Shown here in pieces: positions 1 to 5,727 of a DNA stretch of 11,348 bases (position 1 is the first letter of the stretch; the number at the start of each line of letters is the position of its first letter). The notes beneath the pieces are model-generated. The model searched no databases. It was not told where the DNA came from and saw nothing but the letters and a program-made list of their open reading frames with translations. The stretch comes from CAZWVM01 sp964637705 (lineage in GTDB: Bacteria; UBA8481): positions 1 through 11,348 of the forward strand of contig CAZWVM010000118.1 in assembly GCA_964637705.1 (NCBI GenBank). The letters are read 5' to 3'. The position numbers and the translations under genes are program-made.

Positions 1-29
1 CCGCGGAAGGCGGCGAAGACCGGCCGTGA
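1..29 (+). CDS. 3' tail of an upstream gene (partial), possibly psd
   Basis: A reading frame enters from the left edge and ends at the TGA at 27-29, which overlaps the GTG start of pssA in a GTGA arrangement. Only eight codons are visible (Ala-Glu-Gly-Gly-Glu-Asp-Arg-Pro), which look like a low-complexity C-terminal tail and carry no family signature. Because pssA is often preceded by phosphatidylserine decarboxylase (psd), that is the natural guess, but it rests on gene-order knowledge and nothing seen here. The same 4-base overlap recurs at real junctions elsewhere in the window, which is the main reason to list it. Confidence 0.35.
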
Positions 30-880
30 GCCGCCGCTCCCGCCACCGGCTGACCCCCGAGGAGCGGGTCGCGCGCCGGCAGGAGCAGATCGAGAAGGTC
101 AAGCGCGGCATCTTCATCCTGCCCACGCTCATCACCCTCTGCAACTTCGGGCTCGGGTTCGTCTCGATCCTGCACTCGCTCGAGGGCCGTTATGTCACGG
201 CGAGCTACCTGATCATCTTCGCCATGATCGCCGATCTCCTCGACGGCGCCATGGCCCGCATGACCCGCTCGGAATCGAAATTCGGGGCGGAACTCGATTC
301 GCTCTCCGATGTCGTCTCCTTCGGCGTCGCCCCGGCGGTGCTCCTCTACGTCCGCTTCGGGCTCTCGACTCACCCCTACTGGATCTTTCCCCTCTTCTAC
401 GCGATCGCGGGTTCCCTGCGCCTCGCGCGCTACAACGTCATCGATTCGGAGACGGGCTCGAAGGACTTCCGGGGCACGCCCATACCGGCGCCGGCCGGCG
501 TCGTGGCGGGGCTGGTCCTGGGCCTGGAGAAGTCGGGCGTCTTCCTGGACAAGCACATCGTCATCATGCTCGTCTTCCTGCTCTCCTACCTCATGGTCTC
601 CAACGTCCGGTATCCGCACTTCCGCGCCATCATGAAGCCGGACCGGCCTCATCCGTTCCGCGCGCTCGTCATCCTTCTCCTCGTCATCGTCCTCCTCTTC
701 ACGCATTTCATCGGGACCTGGCTGACGCTCGGCGCGCTCTACTATCTCTCGGGACCCTTCATCGGCCTGAAACGCGGCCGCGCGGACGAGAACGGCGAGC
801 CGGAGAACGGCTTCAGCGATCCCCTGGACCTCTCGTCGCCCGGGCCGACGCCGTCGGGACCGGACCGCCCCGCGCGCTGA
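26..880 (+). CDS. pssA: CDP-diacylglycerol--serine O-phosphatidyltransferase (phosphatidylserine synthase)
   Basis: This integral membrane enzyme joins CDP-diacylglycerol and L-serine to give phosphatidylserine and CMP, the committed step toward phosphatidylethanolamine. The 284-residue protein carries the full CDP-alcohol phosphatidyltransferase signature D-x2-D-G-x2-A-R-x8-G-x3-D-x3-D at residues 70-95 (Asp70, Asp73, Gly74, Ala77, Arg78, Gly87, Asp91, Asp95); these aspartates bind metal and substrate. Several hydrophobic segments follow (about 30-50, 58-73, 100-130, 155-170, 178-195, 212-245). The N-terminus is basic, and the C-terminal tail of about 35 residues is hydrophilic and rich in Pro and Gly. 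The length and serine-type neighbourhood favour PssA over PgsA or Pcs, though other CDP-alcohol transferases share the motif. The GTG start at 26 overlaps the stop of the preceding frame and has no close ribosome binding site, so translation is probably coupled. It ends 12 bases from the convergent membrane-protein gene. Confidence 0.9.
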   Translation: MSRRSRHRLTPEERVARRQEQIEKVKRGIFILPTLITLCNFGLGFVSILHSLEGRYVTASYLIIFAMIADLLDGAMARMTRSESKFGAELDSLSDVVSFGVAPAVLLYVRFGLSTHPYWIFPLFYAIAGSLRLARYNVIDSETGSKDFRGTPIPAPAGVVAGLVLGLEKSGVFLDKHIVIMLVFLLSYLMVSNVRYPHFRAIMKPDRPHPFRALVILLLVIVLLFTHFIGTWLTLGALYYLSGPFIGLKRGRADENGEPENGFSDPLDLSSPGPTPSGPDRPAR

Positions 881-892
881 CCGGTTTCCCCG

Positions 893-1051
893 CTACGCGT
901 TGCGCGTCGCCACCACGCCGAGCACAACGAGGATCAGGAGTCCCAGGACCCCCAGCCAGAAGAGCTCTCCCTGCATGAGAAAGAAGAGGGCCAGCAGGAC
1001 GACGCCTCCGAAGAGGATCGCCAGGGCCGTGGCGAGGAGTTGCGCGTTCAC
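893..1051 (-). CDS. 52-residue two-helix membrane protein of unknown function
   Basis: I do not recognise this gene. It starts at a GTG (1051-1049) that overlaps the TGA of the geranylgeranyl-reductase-family gene in a GTGA arrangement, and it stops at TAG (895-893). The product is almost wholly hydrophobic. Two segments (about residues 5-26 and 31-48) are separated by a short Gln-Gly-Glu turn, and the only charged residues are Glu29 and Arg50, so a helical hairpin in the membrane is the likely topology. There is no signal-peptidase site, metal motif or cysteine. No Shine-Dalgarno sequence precedes it, so it would rely on ribosomes finishing the upstream gene. The exact overlap, which matches other junctions of the operon, and the coherent hydrophobic pattern argue for a real gene. 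It could be a membrane anchor or stabiliser for the flavoprotein encoded before it, but that is inference. Confidence 0.65.
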   Translation of the reverse strand: MNAQLLATALAILFGGVVLLALFFLMQGELFWLGVLGLLILVVLGVVATRNA

Positions 1052-2220
1052 GCGGCGAGCGGCTTGAGGAGCCGGTAGAGGCGGCCGGGCCAGGAGGCCC
1101 GCACCTCGTCGTACAACCGCGCGTAATCGATCTCGCCCGCGATGAGCCGAGCGAAGATGTCGTTGACCGTCCGCGAACGCACACCGAGGGTGTAGGAGAG
1201 CACCGGGTGGTCGAAGAAGATGTCCGCCATCCGCTTGGCGAAGCGGAAGCCGCGCGTGATCCGCCGCTCGATCTCCTCGGCATACCCCGCCTCCGCGAGC
1301 GCGTCCCCTCCGATCCGGGCGCGCGCGTACTGGGCCGCGTGACGGCCGGAGCGAACCGCGTAGGAGATGCCCTCGCCGGAGAGGGGATCGACGAGACCGG
1401 CGGCGTCGCCGACGAGAAAGACGCCGTCGCCCGCGATCGTCTCGGGACGCTGCCAGTAGGGAATCGGGGCGGACCGGACGGAGATCGAGACCGGGTTCCG
1501 GAGGCAGGCGTGGCGCGCGATCAGCGCGTCCAGGTGCCTTCGCACGTCGCGGAAGCGCGTCTCCACGGTGCCGACGCCGATGGAGAAGACTCCCGCCTTG
1601 GGGAAGGACCACCCGTAGCCGCGCGGCACGATCCCGAAGTCGAAGATCGCCGTCTCCTTCCAGGCCTCCATCGCCCCCGGCGCCGGGACGAGCTCCGCGT
1701 CCATCGCGACGCCCAGGTGAGGCGCGGGTCGCAGGCCGGTGGCGCGGGCGACGAGCGAGGCCGCGCCGTCGGCGCCGATCACGACCGGCGCGGAAAAGAC
1801 GCCCCGGGGCGTCATGACCCGCCACAGGGCGCCCTCGCGCTCGAGGGCGCGCAACGGCGTCTCCTCCATGAGCCGTGCCCCGGCCTCGACGGCGTTGACG
1901 GCGAGCAGCCGGTCGAAGCCCGGCCGCGTCACCATCTCGACGTTCAGCCCCTTCGGCTCCAGGCTGATGGAGCGCGAACCGCGGAAGACGCAGACCGTCC
2001 TCTTCACGACGGCCTCGACGCAGGAGGAGATGTCGAAGTCGACGAGACCGCGCACGTTGCCGGAGAGACCTCCGCCGCACGCTTTCGGCCGCGGATGGCG
2101 CGCCTTCTCCAAGAGAAGCACCGAGCGGCCGGCCCGCGCGAGCTCGCGAGCCGCCGTCGCTCCACCCGGCCCGGCGCCGACGACGATCGCGTCGAAGAAT
2201 TCTTCCGGGGCCCGGCTCAT
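1048..2220 (-). CDS. Geranylgeranyl reductase family FAD-dependent oxidoreductase
   Basis: Flavoproteins of this family saturate double bonds of prenyl chains: geranylgeranyl groups in chlorophylls and archaeal lipids, and one isoprene unit of menaquinone in actinobacterial MenJ. In the 390-residue product the dinucleotide-binding motif GAGPGG lies at residues 15-20, followed by the ribose-binding Glu38. Cys48 lies in the family's Lys-Ala-Cys-Gly-Gly-Gly stretch (46-51). The substrate-side motif YGWSFPK is at 202-208, and the second FAD motif, GDAAGLVDPLSGEG, at 271-284 touches the pyrophosphate and flavin. There is no signal peptide or clear membrane helix, so the enzyme is probably peripheral to the inner membrane. 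The ATG at 2220 overlaps the thiE stop (ATGA), and its own TGA overlaps the GTG of a tiny membrane protein. The substrate cannot be read from sequence. No bacteriochlorophyll genes are in view, so a quinone or other isoprenoid lipid is more likely than chlorophyll. Confidence 0.87.
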   Translation of the reverse strand: MSRAPEEFFDAIVVGAGPGGATAARELARAGRSVLLLEKARHPRPKACGGGLSGNVRGLVDFDISSCVEAVVKRTVCVFRGSRSISLEPKGLNVEMVTRPGFDRLLAVNAVEAGARLMEETPLRALEREGALWRVMTPRGVFSAPVVIGADGAASLVARATGLRPAPHLGVAMDAELVPAPGAMEAWKETAIFDFGIVPRGYGWSFPKAGVFSIGVGTVETRFRDVRRHLDALIARHACLRNPVSISVRSAPIPYWQRPETIAGDGVFLVGDAAGLVDPLSGEGISYAVRSGRHAAQYARARIGGDALAEAGYAEEIERRITRGFRFAKRMADIFFDHPVLSYTLGVRSRTVNDIFARLIAGEIDYARLYDEVRASWPGRLYRLLKPLAA

Positions 2221-2855
2221 CGGAACCGCCCCGCCAGGGCCGCCGCGTCGTCCCTCAGCCGCCCCGTCTGCTCGTCGCGGAAACAGCCGATCGCCGCGAC
2301 ATACTTCGCCCCGGCCTCGAGGCAGGAGCGGTAGTTCAGGGGATTGACTCCTCCGATCGCCACGACCGGGGGCCGCGGCCGGTGCGACACGGCGACGGAG
2401 GGATCCTGCGCGTGGGCACAGATGCGGGAGAGCTCCGCGGTCCCCACGACGGGACGCGCGTCGGGCTTGGTCGCGGTGGAGAAGACGGGGCCGACGGAGA
2501 GGTAATCGGCGCCGCCGGATTCCAGCGCCTCGGCCGCCTCCTTCATCGTGTGAGTCGAGAAACCGATCACGGCGTGATCACCCAGGATCTTGCGCGCCTC
2601 CCCGGGCGGCACGTCGTCCTGGCCCACGTGCGCGCCGCAGCCGCAGAGACGGGCGATGTCGACGCGGTCGTTGATGACGAGGGAGACACCGGAGGCCTTG
2701 CACGAGGCCGCGATCTCCCGGCCCGCCTTCAGGAGTTCTCTCCCCGTTCCGCCGCGCAGCTGCAGCATCTTGATGCCGGAACGGATGAGGGCGAGCACCG
2801 CCTCGCCGCTCTCCCGGACGTCCCGGGGTTCTATGATCGGATAGACCCTAACCAT
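2217..2855 (-). CDS. thiE: Thiamine-phosphate synthase (ThiE), somewhat divergent
   Basis: ThiE condenses hydroxymethylpyrimidine pyrophosphate with thiazole phosphate to give thiamine phosphate in the cytoplasm. The 212-residue protein is of normal length with family landmarks in order: Gln32-Leu-Arg34 on the first strand, Ile-Asn-Asp-Arg at 61-64, His-Val-Gly-Gln-Asp-Asp at 76-81, Ser100-Thr-His102, Gly122-Pro-Val-Phe, Thr129-Lys130, and the phosphate-binding Ala-Ile-Gly-Gly at 167-170. Two places are unusual. The lysine two residues after the Gln-x-Arg motif (Lys61 of Bacillus ThiE, near the pyrophosphate) is Gly36, and the phosphate loop near the C-terminus reads Ala-Ala-Ile-Gly-Cys instead of Ser-Met-Ile-Ser-Ala. 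A TenI-like thiazole tautomerase or a weak ThiE remains possible. The chosen ATG (2855-2853) lies inside the end of accC, a 25-base overlap, with GGAG just upstream; longer in-frame extensions would lie wholly inside accC. No TPP riboswitch is visible, so control is probably that of the operon. Confidence 0.82.
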   Translation of the reverse strand: MVRVYPIIEPRDVRESGEAVLALIRSGIKMLQLRGGTGRELLKAGREIAASCKASGVSLVINDRVDIARLCGCGAHVGQDDVPPGEARKILGDHAVIGFSTHTMKEAAEALESGGADYLSVGPVFSTATKPDARPVVGTAELSRICAHAQDPSVAVSHRPRPPVVAIGGVNPLNYRSCLEAGAKYVAAIGCFRDEQTGRLRDDAAALAGRFR

Positions 2856-4186
2856 CGCTCCACGTACCCCGTATCGATGTCGCCCTCCACGAACCGCGCG
2901 TCCTCGAAGAAGCGCTTGTGGAAGTCCGCCGTCGTCGGCACACCCTCGATCACCAGTTCCCCCAGCGCCCGCCTCATCCTCACGATCGCGTCGCGCCGGT
3001 CCGCGCCCTTGGCGATGAGCTTCAGGAGCAGCGAATCGTAGTGGGTCGGGACGCGGTACCCGGGATAGATATGAGTGTCGATCCGGATCCCGGGGCCGCC
3101 CGGCAGGTGCAGGGCCGTGATCACCCCGCCCTGCGGCGCGAAGTTGCGCTTGTAGTCCTCCGCGTTGATCCTCACCTCGATCGCGTGGCCGTTGAATTCG
3201 TCGCCGACCGAGTCGATGTGCATCGGCTCGCCGGCCGCGAGGCGGATCTGGAGCTTGACGAGGTCGACGTTGGTGACGAGCTCGGTGACCGGATGCTCCA
3301 CCTGGATGCGCGTGTTCATCTCCAGGAAGAAGAACTCGCCGCCCGGCGCCAGGAGGAACTCCACCGTGCCGACGGTGGCGTAGGAGGCGGCGCGCGCGGC
3401 CGCGACCGCCGCGGCGCCCATCTTCGCGCGGATCGCCGGCGTCACCGCGGGCGACGGCGCCTCCTCGACGAGCTTCTGGTGGCGCCTCTGCGCCGAGCAA
3501 TCGCGCTCCCCGAGGTGGATCGTCTTGCCGTGCTTGTCCGCCGCGACCTGGATCTCGACGTGCCGGCTGCTCTCGAGGTAGCGCTCGACATACACCTCGC
3601 GCGAGCCGAAGGCCGCGAAGGCCTCCGCGGCCGCCTTCGAGATCGACGGCTCGAAGTCCTCCGGCGCATGCACGATCCTCATCCCCTTGCCGCCGCCGCC
3701 CGCGGCGGCCTTGATGAGGACCGGCAGTCCCAGTTCCGCCAGCAGCTGCTCCGACGGCTTGCGGTCGCCCTCCAGGAGCGCCCCCGGCACGACCGGCACG
3801 CCCGCCTCCTGCATGAGGCGCCGCGCCTGCACCTTGTTCCCCATCGCGCGGATCGACGCGGGCGAAGGCCCGATGAAGACGAACCCGCTCTGCTCCACCA
3901 GCTCCGCGAACCGGTCGTTCTCCGCCAGGAACCCGTAGCCGGGGTGGATCGCATCCGCGCCGGTGATCTTGGCCGCGGAGAGAAGCGCCGGAATCGAGAG
4001 ATACGAGTCGCGCGCCGGGGCCGGGCCGATGCAGACACTCTCGTCCGCGAGGCGCACGTGCAAAGCATCGGCGTCCACGTCCGAGTGGACCGCCACGCTC
4101 TCGATGCCGAGCTCCCGGCAGGCCCGGATGATGCGTACGGCGATCTCGCCGCGGTTGGCGACGAGGATGCGATTAAACGGCGGCAT
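2831..4186 (-). CDS. accC: Biotin carboxylase subunit of acetyl-CoA carboxylase
   Basis: This ATP-grasp enzyme carboxylates the biotin of a carrier protein using ATP and bicarbonate, the first half-reaction of malonyl-CoA formation. The 451-residue product aligns end to end with E. coli AccC (449). Landmarks are the N-terminal Ala-Asn-Arg-Gly-Glu-Ile-Ala at 10-16, His-Pro-Gly-Tyr-Gly-Phe-Leu at 81-87, the glycine-rich ATP lid GGGGKGM at 163-169, Arg-Arg-His-Gln-Lys238 in the active site, Glu289-Met-Asn291-Thr-Arg293-Ile-Gln295-Val-Glu297-His (metal and bicarbonate binding), and Ile-Asn-Ala-Glu-Asp toward the C-terminus. All catalytic residues I can check are present. It has an AAGGAG ribosome binding site 7 bases before the ATG. 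The 39-base gap to the accB-like gene and shared strand indicate co-transcription. It carries no fused carrier or carboxyltransferase domain, and no accA or accD is in the window. A propionyl- or pyruvate-carboxylase subunit is a less likely alternative, because of the AccB-type N-terminus encoded next door. Confidence 0.94.
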   Translation of the reverse strand: MPPFNRILVANRGEIAVRIIRACRELGIESVAVHSDVDADALHVRLADESVCIGPAPARDSYLSIPALLSAAKITGADAIHPGYGFLAENDRFAELVEQSGFVFIGPSPASIRAMGNKVQARRLMQEAGVPVVPGALLEGDRKPSEQLLAELGLPVLIKAAAGGGGKGMRIVHAPEDFEPSISKAAAEAFAAFGSREVYVERYLESSRHVEIQVAADKHGKTIHLGERDCSAQRRHQKLVEEAPSPAVTPAIRAKMGAAAVAAARAASYATVGTVEFLLAPGGEFFFLEMNTRIQVEHPVTELVTNVDLVKLQIRLAAGEPMHIDSVGDEFNGHAIEVRINAEDYKRNFAPQGGVITALHLPGGPGIRIDTHIYPGYRVPTHYDSLLLKLIAKGADRRDAIVRMRRALGELVIEGVPTTADFHKRFFEDARFVEGDIDTGYVERWLGSIRS

Positions 4187-4193
4187 GGGTCAT

Positions 4194-4199
4194 CTCCTT
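4194..4199 (-). promoter_or_regulatory. Ribosome binding site of accC
   Basis: AAGGAG on the minus strand lies 7 bases before the accC ATG, within the 39-base gap after the accB-like gene. It gives accC independent translation initiation inside the operon. Confidence 0.8.
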
Positions 4200-4225
4200 G
4201 AGCGCGTTCGTTGTCCCGTTCACGG

Positions 4226-4615
4226 TCAGCGTCCCTTCGCGTCGGCGAGGACGCGCAGGAGCGGCTGGCCGTACTCGACGCCCATCCCGTCCTCGACGAA
4301 GACCTCCTCGACCCGGCCCGTCGCCGGCGACGTCACGGCGTATTTCACGTCCATGACGCGCAGTTCTCCCACGAGCCCGCCCTCGCGGATCTTGTCGCCC
4401 GCGGAGATCTTCTTCAGGAAGATTCCGACCCGCGGAGCCGTCACCGTGATGTCGTTTTCGTTCAGGGTGGGCGCTTCCGCCCCGCGGCGACGCGGCGGCT
4501 TCGGCGCCCTTTCCAGGACGACGTGCGACTCCCCGTCCACCAGCTCCAGTTCCCCGAGGTCGCGCTCCTCCATCAGGTTCACCAGCGTCTCCAGCTTCTT
4601 CAGATCGATCTTCAT
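4226..4615 (-). CDS. accB: AccB-like biotin carboxyl carrier protein lacking the biotinyl lysine and the thumb
   Basis: The 129-residue product has the N-terminal helix-strand segment of AccB (residues 1-36), a short Pro/Arg-rich linker (37-50) and a biotinyl/lipoyl hammerhead domain (about 55-124). From Gly73 to Gly100 it aligns with E. coli AccB without gaps, yet where the E. coli protein has Glu-Ala-Met-Lys-Met this one has Arg-Val-Met88-Asp89-Val90. The acceptor lysine is thus aspartate, and the nearest lysine is Lys91, two places later. The eight-residue thumb insertion of bacterial AccB between the Gly-x-Phe strand and the Gly-x-Lys-Val strand is also absent. The downstream part, Val-Glu-Asp-Gly followed by Glu-Tyr-Gly-Gln-Pro-Leu, is normal. 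Known carriers need the lysine, so this protein is probably not biotinylated in the usual way; it may be a structural or regulatory partner of AccC. The ATG overlaps the upstream stop (ATGA), with GAGGTG 5 bases before it. The symbol reflects family and position, not proven function. Confidence 0.82.
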   Translation of the reverse strand: MKIDLKKLETLVNLMEERDLGELELVDGESHVVLERAPKPPRRRGAEAPTLNENDITVTAPRVGIFLKKISAGDKIREGGLVGELRVMDVKYAVTSPATGRVEEVFVEDGMGVEYGQPLLRVLADAKGR

Positions 4616-5727
4616 GAGGCCACCTCGCCCTTCACGACATACTTGAGGATGAACGCGGAGACGGGGACTCCCAGGAGCAGGCCCCAGACCCCGAAGAGAT
4701 GCTCCCCGACCATCAGGATGACCAGCACGGCGATCGGGTGCATATGCAGGTGATGACCGTAGATCAGGGGGTTCAGGCCGTAGGCCTCCACCGCGTGCAC
4801 GATCAGGATGATCGCGACGAGCAGGAGGATTTTCACGATCCCGCCGGCCTTGAAGGCGAGGATCGCGGCGGGCAGCGTCGAGAGCACCACGCCGAGGACC
4901 GGGATGTAGGAGCAGAAGAAGACGATCGTCGACAGGAGGGCGATCGACTCCAATCCGATCGCCCAGAAGCCGATCGCCGTGAGGCCGGAGTTCACGATCG
5001 CGATCCCCGTCTGCGCCTCGAAGGCCCGCCCCAGGATGACGCAGAAGGTGCGGATGCCCGGCGCGACCTCCGCGTAGACCTCCGCGGTCCGCCCCTCGGA
5101 GAAGGTGCGCAGGGAGGCGCCGAGCTTCGGAAGATCCCAGAGAATGATGAAGGAGAAGATGATGGAGAGCGTGAAGTGGAAGGCCAGGAGAAAGAGGTTG
5201 TTCAGGAAGAGTTTCACGCCGTTGACGACCAGCGGCACGAGGGACTCGATCCCCTCTTCCATCTTCTCCAGCATCGTCACGTATAGTGGCGATTGCTTCA
5301 ATTGGGCCAGGGACGCGGGGCCGATGAGAGGCAAGAGGGCCCGGTCCAGCAGGATCTCCTTTTCCGAGACGTCCGCGACGGCCGAGTCCTCGGTCGTTGC
5401 CGGAAGCGCCTCCGGGTCCACGTTCGCCTCGTGCGCCTGCTGCGATATATAGCTCTGCGCCAGCGTCCGCGCTTCGCCCCCGAGGCGAGGCACGATCACT
5501 GCGGACATCCCCAGGAGCGCGAGGAGGAAGACCGCGTAGAGAATCGTCAGGTTCAGCCGCCGGTGGGGCAGTCGCCGTCCCATGAGGTCCAGGATCGTGT
5601 GGCCGATATACGTGAGCACGAAGGTGAGGAAGAGGACCGGGAAGAGGTGCCTGAGAAACCAGACGACGGCGACGATCGAGAGCCAGATCACGGCCTGCTG
5701 GACCTTCACTCCCACCGTCTTCGTCAC
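4612..5727 (-). CDS. AI-2E family (PerM/YhhT, DUF20) transporter
   Basis: This 371-residue polytopic membrane protein belongs to the AI-2 exporter superfamily. Members have been linked to autoinducer-2 export (TqsA) and to Na+/H+ exchange, and most have no known substrate. Hydrophobic helices lie at about 11-26, 29-46, 60-81, 165-198, 230-256, 260-293, 298-312 and 331-365. The polar stretch 82-150 between them is acidic and fits the soluble region usual for the family. C-terminal family features include Tyr-Ile-Pro-Val-Leu-Gly at 274-279, Asn319-Pro-Leu-Ile-Tyr-Gly at 319-324 and Gly-Val-Trp-Gly-Leu-Leu-Leu-Gly-Val-Pro at 346-355. A small His-rich stretch (His325, His326, His328, His330) lies between the last helices. 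Its GTG start overlaps the M16 peptidase stop (GTGA), and a GGAGGAG site lies 4 bases upstream. The stop overlaps the accB-like ATG. The substrate cannot be told from sequence or neighbours. Confidence 0.88.
   Translation of the reverse strand: MTKTVGVKVQQAVIWLSIVAVVWFLRHLFPVLFLTFVLTYIGHTILDLMGRRLPHRRLNLTILYAVFLLALLGMSAVIVPRLGGEARTLAQSYISQQAHEANVDPEALPATTEDSAVADVSEKEILLDRALLPLIGPASLAQLKQSPLYVTMLEKMEEGIESLVPLVVNGVKLFLNNLFLLAFHFTLSIIFSFIILWDLPKLGASLRTFSEGRTAEVYAEVAPGIRTFCVILGRAFEAQTGIAIVNSGLTAIGFWAIGLESIALLSTIVFFCSYIPVLGVVLSTLPAAILAFKAGGIVKILLLVAIILIVHAVEAYGLNPLIYGHHLHMHPIAVLVILMVGEHLFGVWGLLLGVPVSAFILKYVVKGEVAS

Noticed and set aside
881..892. Possible terminator between pssA and the convergent small membrane-protein gene
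   Set aside because: The 12-base gap is too short and has no stable stem or T run.
813..1283. 156-codon open frame on the minus strand overlapping the ends of pssA and the reductase-family gene
   Set aside because: Low-complexity Arg/Ser/Gly/Pro product, overlapping two well-supported genes in other frames.
1829..1850. Perfect 9-base-pair hairpin with a 4-base loop
   Set aside because: It lies in the middle of the geranylgeranyl-reductase-family gene, has no T run, and is explained by Leu-Glu-Arg-Glu-Gly codons in GC-rich DNA; no sign of a terminator.
2856..3500. N-terminal extension of ThiE fused to an Arg-rich region
   Set aside because: It is only an open shadow frame inside accC; ThiE homology begins at the ATG at 2855.
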